DNA of 64,000 nt from assembly GCF_014646055.1 (NCBI RefSeq), contig NZ_BMMS01000030.1, forward strand, positions 34,503 to 98,502. Reading direction: 5' to 3'. Source of the stretch: Wenjunlia tyrosinilytica (GTDB taxonomy: Bacteria; Actinomycetota; Actinomycetes; Streptomycetales; Streptomycetaceae). Below, one piece after another: positions 46,116-55,719 of the stretch. The notes beneath the pieces are model-generated. The model saw nothing but the letters and a program-made list of their open reading frames with translations. It did not search any database and was not told where the DNA came from. Position numbers and translations under genes: made by a program. Position 1 is the first letter of the stretch, and every line of letters begins with the position of its first letter.

Positions 46116-47111
46116 ATGACCGGCGTGACCGATTTCCTCCGCGACCGCACCGACTCCCCGTCCATCGATGCGGCGTACGCCGCGGCCGAGGCCGCCGCGC
46201 AAGCCGCGGGCGTCGACATCTTTTCCCTCGACAGCATCAGCGAGCTCGAGGCCGTTCGGCGCCTGTACGAGCACATCTGGCGCACCGGCGAGAACAGCCC
46301 TCCGGTGACGGCCGACCTGCTGCGCGCGATGACGAAGGCGGGCAGTTACGTGAGCGGCGCCTTCGACGGGGACCAACTGGTCGGTTCCTGCTTCGGCTTC
46401 TTCTCCCCACCGGCGCGCGAGGCCCTGCACAGTCACATCGCGGGTGTGCTGCCACACCTGCGGCGGCGCAACGTCGGATTCGCCCTGAAGTTGCACCAGC
46501 GAGCCTGGGCGATGGCGCGCGGTGTCAACGAGATCTGCTGGACGTACGACCCCCTGGTGCGCCGCAACGCGTACTTCAACATAGCCAAGCTGGCCGCCGA
46601 ACCGGCCGAGTACCTACCGGACTTCTACGGCCCGATCGACGACGACATCAACCGCAGCGACGACACCGACCGGATCCTGGTGCGGTGGCGCCTGGAGTCA
46701 CCAGGGGTCGAGTCGGCCTGCATCGGCCGGCCCATGGTGACCGACGCGGAGGCCGCCCGCGCGGCGGGCGCGACCGTGGCGCTCAGCATCTCCGCCACCG
46801 GCGCGCCGGTCATCGGACGTGCCGACGGGCACGCCCTCACCGTGCTGGTGGCCGTTCCCGAGGACATCGAGGCCCTGCGCGAGAGCGACCCGGCCTGCGC
46901 CGCGCGATGGCGCACGGCGGTACGGGAGGTGCTCGACGGGCTGCTCGCCGAGGGCGCGCGCGTGCGCGGCTTCGACCGCGCGGGCTGGTACGTCGTGGAC
47001 CGAGGCAGCCCCCCGGCACTGTCGCGGACGACGGGATCACGGACGGCACCGCACAACGGCACGCGCCGGCACGGAGCACACCACAGCCAAGCGCAGCGGG
47101 AGACAGAGTGA
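46116..47111 (+). CDS. long GNAT acyltransferase (COG3375-like), candidate D-amino acid N-succinyltransferase
   Basis: A 331-residue protein, about twice a typical GNAT. The first half has the acyl-CoA-binding fold (GDQLVGSCFGFFSPP, then LPHLRRRNVGFALKLHQRAW with the R/Q-x-x-G-x-A-like loop) and NEICWTYDPLVRRNAYFNIA. YGPIDDDINRSDDTDRILV is a signature I associate with COG3375 proteins encoded next to N-succinylamino-acid racemases. The C-terminal 30 residues are basic and low complexity. It starts four bases after the M20 stop and overlaps the racemase start by four bases, so the three are coupled. Confidence 0.78.
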   Translation: MTGVTDFLRDRTDSPSIDAAYAAAEAAAQAAGVDIFSLDSISELEAVRRLYEHIWRTGENSPPVTADLLRAMTKAGSYVSGAFDGDQLVGSCFGFFSPPAREALHSHIAGVLPHLRRRNVGFALKLHQRAWAMARGVNEICWTYDPLVRRNAYFNIAKLAAEPAEYLPDFYGPIDDDINRSDDTDRILVRWRLESPGVESACIGRPMVTDAEAARAAGATVALSISATGAPVIGRADGHALTVLVAVPEDIEALRESDPACAARWRTAVREVLDGLLAEGARVRGFDRAGWYVVDRGSPPALSRTTGSRTAPHNGTRRHGAHHSQAQRETE

Positions 47112-48220
47112 AGGTCACCGGAGTCGAACTCCGCACCGTCAAGGTGCCCCTCGTGTCCCCCTTCCGGACGTCGTTCGGCACCGAGACCGTACGCGAGGCC
47201 CTGCTACTGCGCGTCGTCACCGACGAGGCCGAGGGGTGGGGCGAATGCGGCGCGGGCACCGCCCCCCGGTACTCCTCGGAGTACACGCATGCCGCCGCCG
47301 ACGTCCTGAGCCGCTTCCTCGTCCCGGCACTCGCCGGGGTACCGAACCTCGACGCCCACCAGGTCGCCCCGGCCCTGGCCCCGTTCAAGGGTCACCGCAT
47401 GGCCAAGGCCGCGCTGGAGATGGCGGTGCTGGACGCGGACCTGCGCGCCCGCGGCGTCTGCCTCGGGCATGCCCTCGGCGCGGTCCGCGACACCGTGCCG
47501 TGCGGGGTGTCCGTGGGGATCACGGAGTCGATACCCGCACTGCTCGACGCGGTCGCCGGATACCTGGAGGCGGGCTACCTGCGGATCAAGTTGAAGATCG
47601 AGCCCGGCTGGGACGTCGAGCCGGTCCGCGCCGTGCGCGAACGGTTCGGCGACATCATGCTCCAGGTGGACGCCAACACCGCCTACCGCCGTGGTGACGC
47701 CCGCCACCTGGCTCGGCTCGACCCGTTCGACCTCCTCCTGCTGGAGCAGCCCCTCGCGGAGGACGACCTCCTCGGGCATGCGGAACTCGCCGCGCGGATC
47801 ACCACCCCGATCTGCCTCGACGAGTCGATCGTCTCCGCCCGTGCCGCCGCCGACGCGCTCGCGCTCGGCGCCTGCCGGGTGGTGAACATCAAGCCGGGCC
47901 GCGTGGGCGGCTACCTCGAGGCCCGGCGGATCCACGACGTCTGCGCGGCGCACGGTGTCCCGGTCTGGTGCGGCGGCATGCTCGAGACGGGGTTGGGCCG
48001 CGCCGCCAACGTCGCGCTCGCCGCGCTGCCCGGGTTCCTCCTCCCCGGCGACACCTCGGCCTCCGACCGCTACTACCGGACCGACATCACACCGCCGTTC
48101 CACCTCGTGGACGGGCACCTCGCGGTACCTACCACGCCGGGGCTCGGCGTCACACCGATCCCGGAGGTTCTGGATGCGGTCACGACCACGAAGACCTGGG
48201 TGTCCGTTCCCGCCTCCTGA
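47108..48220 (+). CDS. OSBS/N-succinylamino-acid racemase family enolase-superfamily enzyme
   Basis: A 370-residue member of the muconate-lactonising subgroup. The catalytic lysines are Lys161 and Lys163 in RIKLKIEPGWD, the metal ligands Asp188 (QVDANTAY), Glu213 (LLEQPL) and Asp238 (CLDES), and the second base Lys262 (NIKPGRVGG). KLKI-PGWD is typical of OSBS/NSAR enzymes. No other menaquinone gene is near, while an M20 hydrolase and a COG3375-like GNAT are coupled to it, so racemisation of N-succinylamino acids is more likely than MenC function. The GTG overlaps the GNAT stop (GTGA). Confidence 0.87.
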   Translation: MKVTGVELRTVKVPLVSPFRTSFGTETVREALLLRVVTDEAEGWGECGAGTAPRYSSEYTHAAADVLSRFLVPALAGVPNLDAHQVAPALAPFKGHRMAKAALEMAVLDADLRARGVCLGHALGAVRDTVPCGVSVGITESIPALLDAVAGYLEAGYLRIKLKIEPGWDVEPVRAVRERFGDIMLQVDANTAYRRGDARHLARLDPFDLLLLEQPLAEDDLLGHAELAARITTPICLDESIVSARAAADALALGACRVVNIKPGRVGGYLEARRIHDVCAAHGVPVWCGGMLETGLGRAANVALAALPGFLLPGDTSASDRYYRTDITPPFHLVDGHLAVPTTPGLGVTPIPEVLDAVTTTKTWVSVPAS

Positions 48221-48264
48221 GGCCCTGAGGCCCTGAGGCCCTGAGGCCCTGAGGCTCTGAGGCT
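48217..48264 (+). repeat. 8-bp tandem repeat overlapping the racemase stop codon
   Basis: CTGAGGCC is repeated head to tail from 48217 (four exact units, then two CTGAGGCT units) and fades into further CTGAGA/CTCTGAG copies up to about 48330. The first unit contains the TGA stop of the racemase gene. It fills the spacer before the PucR-type regulator. Confidence 0.9.
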
Positions 48265-48423
48265 CCTGAGACCTTTGAGAACCTCTGAGACCCCTGAGAC
48301 ATGTGACCTCTGAGGCCTCAGAGGCTCCCGGGGCCCCTGGAGCCCCCGGACCTCCTGGCCCCGCGAAGTTGGCCGCCCCGCTCGCCGCCGCGCCCCCCGC
48401 GGCCGTCCCACCAGACGAGAGAA

Positions 48424-50154
48424 ATGGCATCATTACGTCATGCGCAACCAAAAACGACGCGGGTGCGCCGAGCTGGCTCCGGCCTCGTGCTCATCCCCGT
48501 GACCAGCCTCCCGCGAGCGAGCCTCGGGCGTGTCCTGGAGGAACTCGGTACCACCCTGCTCGACGTGGTCTGCGGCGACGTCGAACGCGCCGACGACATC
48601 GGCGGCGTCGTCATCCACGACCCGCTCGACGAGCCGGAACTCCCGCAGAACGCCCTGGTGATGGGTGTCGGCCTGCACGACTGCGCCGACATCGCGCGGG
48701 TCGTCACCCACCTCGGCCGGCGCGGCGCCGCCGCGCTGGTGGTGCGCGCGCCCCTCGCCCCCGACGAACGACTCCTCGCCGCGGCCCGCGTGTCGGGGGT
48801 GGCGGTCCTCTCCTTCGCCCGCGGCGCGTCCTGGACGCACCTGGCGGGGATGCTCCGGACGCTGACGGCCGACAGCAACCGGTATGACACGGACGCCCCC
48901 ACGCCCGGCCGGACCGGGTCCGGCGACCTCTTCGCGGTCGCCAACGCCATCGCCGCGCTGCTCGACGCCCCCGTCACCATCGAGGACCGCAACTCGCGCC
49001 TGCTGGCCTTCTCCAGCCGGCAGGAGGAGGTGGACCCGTCGCGGGTCCAGACGATCCTGGGTCGGCAGGTCCCCGAGCACTACACCCGCATCCTGGAGGA
49101 ACGCGGGGTGTTCCAGGCGATCTACCGCAGCGACCGCCCCGTATTCGTGGACTCCCTGCCCGAGTCGGGCGACACGTTGCAGCCGCCCGAACTGCCCCGC
49201 GCGGCGATCGCGGTGCGCGCCGGGGACGAGATCCTCGGCACGATCTGGGTGGTTGTCCCCGAGCCCCTGAGCGAGGAACGCAGCGAAGCCCTCTACGAGG
49301 CGTCCAAACTCGTCGCGATGCACATGGTGTGGCAGCGCGCCGACGCCGACATGGAACGGCGACTGCGGGCGGAGCTGCTGGCCACCGCCCTCGAAAGCGG
49401 CCCGGGATCGCGCGAAGCGGTCCGCCGCCTCGGTCTGAAGGACGAGCCCGCGGTCGTCCTCGCGCTCACCGTCGTCGACGCGGCGACCGAACACCGCCTG
49501 CCCGCCCGGCTCGCCACCGAACGGAAGCGGCTCACCGACGCGTTCGCCATGCACCTGTCCGCAGTGCACCCGCGCGCCACCGCGGCGCTGATCGGCGACG
49601 TCGCCTACGGCATCCTGCCCCTCCTCCCGCAGAACCGGCAGGACGCCGAGGAACGCGCGGCCTGGATCGCCACCGAGTTCCTGGCCCGAGTCGGCTCCCG
49701 CCTGCGCCCGCTGATCGGGGTGGGGCAGTTCGCCGCGGACAGTTCGGCGCTGGCCCGGTCGCGTTCCGGAGCCGAACGGGCGTTGCGCGTCCTGCGGTCC
49801 GGAACCGCCGGGCAGCAGGTGGCCCGCCTGGACGACGTCCATGTCGAGGCGCTGCTGCTCGAGCTCGCCGACCTCGTCCCGTGCGGGGACATCCCCAGCG
49901 GCGCCGTCGCACGCATCGTCGCCTACGACGAGATGCACCAGGCCAACCTGGTCGAGACGCTGCGTAGCTGGCTCGACGCCTTCGGCGACGTCGCCGTGGC
50001 GTCCGCCGCGATGTTCGTGCACCCCAACACGTTCCGCTACCGGCTGCGGCGCGCGGCCGAGGTCGGCCGTATCGACCTCAGCGACCCGAACGCGCGCCTG
50101 TCAGCCATGCTGCAGCTGCGCCTGATGTCCATCAGGTCCGCCCCGGACATCTGA
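48424..50154 (+). CDS. PucR family transcriptional regulator
   Basis: A 576-residue regulator with an N-terminal PucR_1-type sensory region (roughly 20-160), a GAF-like middle (VTIEDRNSRLLAFSS onward), a GGDEF-like section, and the C-terminal PucR HTH (VASAAMFVHPNTFRYRLRRA). Such proteins regulate amino acid, purine and peptide catabolism. It follows the NSAR trio by about 200 bases of repeat-rich DNA and converges with the leftward peptidase genes, nine bases away. It most likely controls the flanking amino-acid and peptide genes. The ATG at 48424 has only a weak ribosome site. Confidence 0.87.
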   Translation: MASLRHAQPKTTRVRRAGSGLVLIPVTSLPRASLGRVLEELGTTLLDVVCGDVERADDIGGVVIHDPLDEPELPQNALVMGVGLHDCADIARVVTHLGRRGAAALVVRAPLAPDERLLAAARVSGVAVLSFARGASWTHLAGMLRTLTADSNRYDTDAPTPGRTGSGDLFAVANAIAALLDAPVTIEDRNSRLLAFSSRQEEVDPSRVQTILGRQVPEHYTRILEERGVFQAIYRSDRPVFVDSLPESGDTLQPPELPRAAIAVRAGDEILGTIWVVVPEPLSEERSEALYEASKLVAMHMVWQRADADMERRLRAELLATALESGPGSREAVRRLGLKDEPAVVLALTVVDAATEHRLPARLATERKRLTDAFAMHLSAVHPRATAALIGDVAYGILPLLPQNRQDAEERAAWIATEFLARVGSRLRPLIGVGQFAADSSALARSRSGAERALRVLRSGTAGQQVARLDDVHVEALLLELADLVPCGDIPSGAVARIVAYDEMHQANLVETLRSWLDAFGDVAVASAAMFVHPNTFRYRLRRAAEVGRIDLSDPNARLSAMLQLRLMSIRSAPDI

Positions 50155-50163
50155 GCGAGCCGG

Positions 50164-52287
50164 TCAGCCGCCCGCTCGCCGACCGTCCCGGAAGGCTCCC
50201 TGACCACCCAGACCGAGTGTCCTGATCAGAAAGGCCAACCACTCGGCGTCCTGCTCGACCGCGACCTCCGGTGAAGTCGCCGCGCCGTGACCGGCGTTGT
50301 CGAAAACGTGCAACAGGATCGGCTCCGCCCCCTCCTGCGCCGCCTGCAACCGGGCGGCGAACTTGCGCGCATGCCACGGCGGGCACCGCGGATCGGTCGC
50401 CCCGGCCTGGAGGTAGACCGCCGGGAAGACACCGGGCCTGACCAACTGGTACGGCGACAGCCCGAGGAGCCGCCGGACCTGCGCCGGATCGTCCGGGTCC
50501 GCCCACGCCTTGCGGATGACGAAGTCCAGATAGGGATCGCGGGTACCCCCGAGGAGGTCCAGCAGCGGCGCCCGAGGCAGTACGGCACACCACAGCTCGG
50601 GCCGCGTGGTGACGGCGACCCCGCACATGAGGCCGCCGTCGGACCCGCCGGTCAACGCGAGCCGGTCGGCGCTGGTGAGTCCCGTGGCGACAAGGTGCTC
50701 GGCGACTGCGACGAGATCGGTGTCGCGCACGTGCTTCCGTTCGCGGTGCGCGGCCAGGTACCAGTCGCGGCCGAACTCGCCGCCCCCGCGCAGATACGCC
50801 TGGACGAGGACGCCTCCGGCCGCGACGAAGGCGGCCACGTCGGGCTGGTACTGCGGCAGCAGGGGCACGTTCGCCGCGCCGTACGCGGAGATCAGCGTCG
50901 GCGCCGGCCGCGCCGGGTCGCTGCCCGCCGGCCGCACCACGTGGTACGGGACCGCCACACCGTCGGGTGCGACGGCCCGCCCCACCGCCACCTCGGCGTC
51001 GAGGGTGACCGCCGGGGCCGCCAGCGTCTCGATCCCCGCCTCCCCGGGCCGGTGCCGGTAGACGCCCCAGGAACTGGTCAGGGTGGAGAAGGCGAAGACG
51101 AAGTCGTCCGGGGGAGCGCCGACCGCCAGGCCGGTCAACGCGAAGAACGGAGCGGCGAGCGCCCCCCGGCCGGGCAGCGGAACCTCCCCGGTGGTGGCGC
51201 CCGAACGGTCGAGGATCCGGACCCTGGCGAACGTCTGGTCGAACTCGCTGAGGTACAGGTGCTCACCGACCGGGGAGAGGGACCGCAGCACCGTCTCACC
51301 CTCCGGCACCAACTCGGTCCACCCTGCGGGGTCGTTGGGGTCGGCCGCGTCGAGCGGGAGGGCGACCACCCGCCCGCGGGGGGCCGCGACATCGGTCACC
51401 GCGACGTAGTGGTCGCCGACGACGTGACCGGCGATCGTCCCGCCGCACTCGGTGACGAAGGGGCGCCAGGTGGTGCCGGGCCGGGACAGGTCGCGCACCG
51501 CGACCGGGACGGGACTGCCCACCCGGTGGCTGGCGACGGCCCACCTGCCGTCCGGCGAGAGCTGGACGAGCGTGTACTCCCGGGAGCCCTCGCCGACCGG
51601 AATCGGTTCCACCGCAGTGCTGCCCGCACCACTGCCTCCCCGGGACGGTGAGGCGAGCCGGTGGCGGAACACCGCCTGCCGGAACTCCCGCGGTGGGCCG
51701 GTGAGTGCGAGGAAGTAGAAACCGCTGCTGTCGGGCAGCCACGAGACCCCACCGGCCCACGCGCTGTGCAGGACCTGCCGCGGCGCGCCGTCGAGCACCC
51801 GCCCCGAGTCCACCTCGATGAGCCGGATGGTGTTGTGCTCACTGCCGTCGGTGCAGACGCCCAGGGCAAGCACGCGGCCGTTCGGCGCCGGCGCCAGCCA
51901 GGACAGGAACGCCGGGTTCCGCCCGCTGCCGAACGTGGCCAGGTCGACCACCGGCCGTCCCGCGCCGAACGGCCGGTCGGCGACGACCACCGTGGGCGCC
52001 GCCCCACCCGGCGGGGTCACGGTGCGGAACCAGCGGCCGGCCGCGTACCTCGGCAGAGCCGGACGGGACCCGCGGTCGTACGTCTCTATCAGCTTCCGAA
52101 CGGCTGCCGGGTCCTGCCCGTCATAGCTGACGGCGCCGGCGAGTTCGGCCTGCCGGCGCTGCCACCGCCGTACCTCGTCGGTCTCCGACTCCAGCCACCG
52201 GTACGGGTCCGGCACCCGGACGCCCGCGACGTCCTCGAAGACCTCGACGGTACGCGCGGGCGGATACGGCGGAGGGGTAACGTTCAC
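50164..52287 (-). CDS. prolyl oligopeptidase family (S9A) serine peptidase
   Basis: A 707-residue cytoplasmic enzyme. The N-terminal beta-propeller starts VPDPYRWLESETDEVRRW, the family signature. The catalytic domain has the nucleophile Ser in LTGGSDGGLMCGV and the His in FDNAGHGAATS. No signal peptide is present. It should cleave short peptides, typically after proline. The GTG at 52287 overlaps the stop of the erythromycin-esterase-like gene (GTGA), so the two are coupled. Placement near an oligopeptide importer suggests it processes imported peptides. Confidence 0.9.
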   Translation of the reverse strand: MNVTPPPYPPARTVEVFEDVAGVRVPDPYRWLESETDEVRRWQRRQAELAGAVSYDGQDPAAVRKLIETYDRGSRPALPRYAAGRWFRTVTPPGGAAPTVVVADRPFGAGRPVVDLATFGSGRNPAFLSWLAPAPNGRVLALGVCTDGSEHNTIRLIEVDSGRVLDGAPRQVLHSAWAGGVSWLPDSSGFYFLALTGPPREFRQAVFRHRLASPSRGGSGAGSTAVEPIPVGEGSREYTLVQLSPDGRWAVASHRVGSPVPVAVRDLSRPGTTWRPFVTECGGTIAGHVVGDHYVAVTDVAAPRGRVVALPLDAADPNDPAGWTELVPEGETVLRSLSPVGEHLYLSEFDQTFARVRILDRSGATTGEVPLPGRGALAAPFFALTGLAVGAPPDDFVFAFSTLTSSWGVYRHRPGEAGIETLAAPAVTLDAEVAVGRAVAPDGVAVPYHVVRPAGSDPARPAPTLISAYGAANVPLLPQYQPDVAAFVAAGGVLVQAYLRGGGEFGRDWYLAAHRERKHVRDTDLVAVAEHLVATGLTSADRLALTGGSDGGLMCGVAVTTRPELWCAVLPRAPLLDLLGGTRDPYLDFVIRKAWADPDDPAQVRRLLGLSPYQLVRPGVFPAVYLQAGATDPRCPPWHARKFAARLQAAQEGAEPILLHVFDNAGHGAATSPEVAVEQDAEWLAFLIRTLGLGGQGAFRDGRRAGG

Positions 52288-53615
52288 GGTGACTCCGACT
52301 CCTCGGTGCTCCCAGGACCGCCGAGGTCCCCAGGACGAACGGACTGCTCTGCCTCCGAATCCGAATATGAATCCGGATCTGCCTCTGAGTCCGACCTCGC
52401 GGCCGCCTCGAACTCCGCGCGGAGCCGCTCGAACGCCCCGGGGACCCGGGTGACCCGCCGGACGTGGAGAAGCGCGTCGTAGGCCGCGGGGAAGTCGTCT
52501 ACGGGGTCGAGCCCCCCGCCGGCGAGTGTGCCCTCGACCCCGTCGAAGAACCCGCCCGGCGCGCGGCGCGGATCGACGACGGCCACCGGCCGGCCGAGGC
52601 GGTCCAGCCGCGACTCGACGCACTCCGGGGTCAGGGTCCGCGCGCCGAGGGCGACCTCGCAGTCGAACGGACGGGGGGAACGCTGGGTGAACCGGACCTC
52701 CGGGCCGGACCCGTAGGTCATCCCGATGACGACCAGGTCGGCTCCCAGCGCGGAGGCGAGCAGACCGCCCAGCGTCGGCCGGCCACGAAACGGCGAACGG
52801 CGGACGTGCGCGTTGTGGGCGCTCACTACGATGCGCCGCTCCCGCTGGAGGATCCACTCCACGCTCCGTGCCATGAACGCCTCCCGCGGGTACGGCCCCT
52901 CCGAGGACGCCCCACCCCCTTCGACCTCCGCGACGAAGGCCCGGAGCGAGGCCGCGCACCAGAGCGCGACCTCGGCGTCCTTGCTGTCCTTGCTGTCCTT
53001 GCCGTTCTCGTGGCTGGACTGCAGCGCGCGCCCGCCCAGCCCGCGGAGCCCTTCGAGCAGCCGGGCACGGTCGGAGGCGGACATCGCCGCGTAACGGACC
53101 GCCGCCTCCGACCGGCCGCCCAGGTCGCTCAGCCGCAGCAGCTCCTGGTCACCCGGGCGTGCCGGCAGCCGGTCGAGGCAGGCGCGGACCGCCGGTCCGG
53201 GTGAGGTGGACGAACCGGGCAGGTCCATCCCGTAGAAGGCGACCTTCGCCGAACCCCCGCGGTTCCAGTGGCGCATCCAGCGCAGTTGCCGCCACATCGG
53301 CTCACACTCGCCGAACCGGTAGGTGATGCCGTCACGGGCGATCGTCTCGACCCGTCCCGGTCCACCGTGGATCCACTCGTCGACGGCCAGCCCCTCGGCG
53401 AAACCGGACTCCAGCACCAGGCCCGTGAACCCGAACTCCCGGACGAGGAGCCGGAACAGCCGGTCCCTGAGCCCGTAGAACTCCGTGATGCTGTGCGCGC
53501 CCTCGCCGAGGGCCACCACCCGTGCGTCGCCGATCAGCTCACGCACCACCTCGGCATTCGCCGGGCCGACGGTCCGGCCGAGCGGCCGGGCGAACGCGTC
53601 CGTAGACGTGTCCAT
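52284..53615 (-). CDS. erythromycin esterase family protein
   Basis: A 443-residue protein of the EreA/EreB-like superfamily. VVALGEGAHSITEFYGLRDR carries the conserved Glu-His pair, LVLESGFAEGLAVDEWI the second, and VVSAHNAHVRRSPF the catalytic His region. Only some family members open macrolides; many have unknown hydrolase roles. The ATG at 53615 follows GGGAGGTGG. A Lys/Asp/Ser repeat (DSKDSKDA) is encoded by a short DNA repeat near 52980. It is coupled to the downstream prolyl oligopeptidase gene. Confidence 0.85.
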   Translation of the reverse strand: MDTSTDAFARPLGRTVGPANAEVVRELIGDARVVALGEGAHSITEFYGLRDRLFRLLVREFGFTGLVLESGFAEGLAVDEWIHGGPGRVETIARDGITYRFGECEPMWRQLRWMRHWNRGGSAKVAFYGMDLPGSSTSPGPAVRACLDRLPARPGDQELLRLSDLGGRSEAAVRYAAMSASDRARLLEGLRGLGGRALQSSHENGKDSKDSKDAEVALWCAASLRAFVAEVEGGGASSEGPYPREAFMARSVEWILQRERRIVVSAHNAHVRRSPFRGRPTLGGLLASALGADLVVIGMTYGSGPEVRFTQRSPRPFDCEVALGARTLTPECVESRLDRLGRPVAVVDPRRAPGGFFDGVEGTLAGGGLDPVDDFPAAYDALLHVRRVTRVPGAFERLRAEFEAAARSDSEADPDSYSDSEAEQSVRPGDLGGPGSTEESESP

Positions 53616-53663
53616 AACGGCTACCACCTCCCAGGACGGAACACCTGGTCCAGAACGGAACAC

Positions 53664-55526
53664 CTAGTCGCGGAAGTACCACAGCTCCGGCTGGTACAGG
53701 AAGCTGAGCAGCGCGTTGAACGACGACGGTGGACCGGAGAGGGTGTCCTTCCACACGACCAGGGTGTGCGGGGTCGGGAAGAAGAGCACCGGCAGGTCCT
53801 TGGAGAGGCGGGTCACCTCGGTCGAGAGGACCTTCGGGTCCGCCCCGAAGGTCGAGGCGTTGATCAACTTGTCCATCTCGGCGTTCCGGTAGCCGCCCAG
53901 GTTGAAGCTGCCCCCCGTGTTGAACACCGTGTTGCTGCTCGGGTACCCGGCCGCCATGTACAGCGGCCCGTAGTCCTGTGTCGCCCACTTCTTCTTGTTG
54001 GCGGGCGCGAAGGAGTTGCCGTAGTTGGCGTACAGGTAGTTGAGCGACTTGGTCACGATCGTGACCTTGACGCCGAGCTTCTTGGCCGCCGACGCGAACG
54101 CGGTGTCCCGGGCCCCGACGTACGCCGGGGTGTTCGCGGAGGCGAGGGTGAAGCCGATCGTCTGCCCCCGCGGGATGCCGGCCCCGCACTCGCCCGCCCC
54201 GGTGCCGGGGCGTTCGCAGGCAGTGGAGCCGTTCGGCACCACCTTCCAGCCGTTGTCGGCGAGCAGCTTCTCGGCGGCGGCCGGGTCGTACGGGTAGGGC
54301 GCCTTGTCGCCGAACTCGGGCGGGTAGGGGGAGTCGCTGCCCGCGGTGCTGTAGTTCGGGGAGGCGGCACCGTTGTAGACGCCCCGGCTCCTGATATAGC
54401 CCCGCTGGTCGATCAGGTGTTGCAGGGCCTGCCGGACGTACGGCCGCGCGACGACCTTGTCGAAGTTGCCGGTGGTGTTCTCGAAGTTGAAGACCAGCGG
54501 GTCGAACCGGGCGGGCGCCGGGGCGCCGTAGACGTGGTAGCCCTTCTTCTTCAGCGCGGCGATCTGAGTGATGAAGCTGGAGTCCAGTGTTCCGACGGTC
54601 AGGTTGCCGGCCTTGAACTGGTTGAGCGCCGCCGCGGCGGAGGTGAAGGACTTGAAGTCGACCCGGTCGAGCCGAGAGTCTCCCGGGCCGCTGTAGGACT
54701 TGTTGGGGACCAGGGAGAACGACCCGGTCGTCGGGGCGAAGCTCTTGAGGCGGTACGGGCCGTTGACCACCTGCCAGAGCGGGTTGTCGGCGAACGTGGA
54801 CTGCGACTGCGACTGCTTGGTGAGGTACGTGTAGATCGCCTTCGCGTTCTTCGGCTTGCTGTAGTCCAGGTGCGGCCCCCCGGTGCGGGCGATGTTCCAC
54901 TCCTCGGAGGGCATCACGTACAGCAGCGTCAGCATCGACAGCAGGTAGGACGGGTTGTACGCGGTCTTCAGTTCGAGGGTGAGCGTGTCCGCTGCAGTGG
55001 CCTTCGCGGTGACCCCGTCGGGGAACTGGCCCGGGGTGTAGAAGCTCCAGTTGGCCGGACTCTCCTTGAGCGCGGCCTTGAGCAGGGCGAGGGAGAAGAC
55101 GACGTCATCGGCGGTGACCGGCCTGCCGTTGGACCACTTGTAGTCCTTCATCCTGATGGTCACGGTCTTGCGGTCGGAGCTGTAGGCGGGGGCCTTGGCC
55201 AGGCTCGGCTCGGTGTCCGTGATCCGGTCGCCCTCCCCGCTGGGGCGGTAGAGGGAGCGCCACATCAGGCCCCGGGCGATGACGGTCCCGTTGGCGGACG
55301 CCGGCGGGTAGGGATAGATGTAGTTGGGGCTGAGCCCCGGGGTCAACGCGACCGTGGCCGTCCCGCCGTCCTTGGGCTTGCCCGACTGCTTCGGCAGGGT
55401 CTTGTAGCTGCCCTGGACGTCCTTGGCCGAGCTGCCGCCGCCGGTGCACGCCGTGGCGAGCACGGCTACCACGGCGGCGAGCGCCGCGAAGCGGCCTCCT
55501 CGCGGTCTACCGGACACATGCTTCAT
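53664..55526 (-). CDS. oligopeptide ABC transporter substrate-binding lipoprotein
   Basis: A 620-residue family 5 extracellular solute-binding protein with lipoprotein signal (LATAC, lipidation at Cys27). The mature part has the characteristic ITDTEPSLAKAPAYSSDRKT, DYKWSNGRPVTADDVVFSL and PYVRQALQHLIDQ segments. It captures peptides or similar solutes outside the membrane. The ATG at 55526 has GGGAG upstream. It lies downstream of the two permeases and the ATPase, an unusual order for this system but on the same strand, with a 193-base gap after the second permease. Confidence 0.9.
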   Translation of the reverse strand: MKHVSGRPRGGRFAALAAVVAVLATACTGGGSSAKDVQGSYKTLPKQSGKPKDGGTATVALTPGLSPNYIYPYPPASANGTVIARGLMWRSLYRPSGEGDRITDTEPSLAKAPAYSSDRKTVTIRMKDYKWSNGRPVTADDVVFSLALLKAALKESPANWSFYTPGQFPDGVTAKATAADTLTLELKTAYNPSYLLSMLTLLYVMPSEEWNIARTGGPHLDYSKPKNAKAIYTYLTKQSQSQSTFADNPLWQVVNGPYRLKSFAPTTGSFSLVPNKSYSGPGDSRLDRVDFKSFTSAAAALNQFKAGNLTVGTLDSSFITQIAALKKKGYHVYGAPAPARFDPLVFNFENTTGNFDKVVARPYVRQALQHLIDQRGYIRSRGVYNGAASPNYSTAGSDSPYPPEFGDKAPYPYDPAAAEKLLADNGWKVVPNGSTACERPGTGAGECGAGIPRGQTIGFTLASANTPAYVGARDTAFASAAKKLGVKVTIVTKSLNYLYANYGNSFAPANKKKWATQDYGPLYMAAGYPSSNTVFNTGGSFNLGGYRNAEMDKLINASTFGADPKVLSTEVTRLSKDLPVLFFPTPHTLVVWKDTLSGPPSSFNALLSFLYQPELWYFRD

Positions 55527-55719
55527 GGATGGCTCCCTGCGAGGTGTGGTGGAGAGGTGCGGAGAAGTGGGGGCGGCGGCGGAACAGCGGCGGACGGGGG
55601 ACCGGGCCGGGACCGCTTCGGCGTGGGTCGAACATGTCGCACCGGTGTCCACCGGTGTTCGGCGAGCCCGACAATTCCCGGCCCCGTGTCCGTCGGGGCC
55701 GACAAGTGCGACCCGCCGC

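Noticed and set aside
47108..48220. Annotation as MenC (o-succinylbenzoate synthase) of menaquinone synthesis
   Set aside because: No other men gene is nearby and its coupled partners fit the N-succinylamino-acid racemase route better, although sequence alone cannot exclude OSBS activity.
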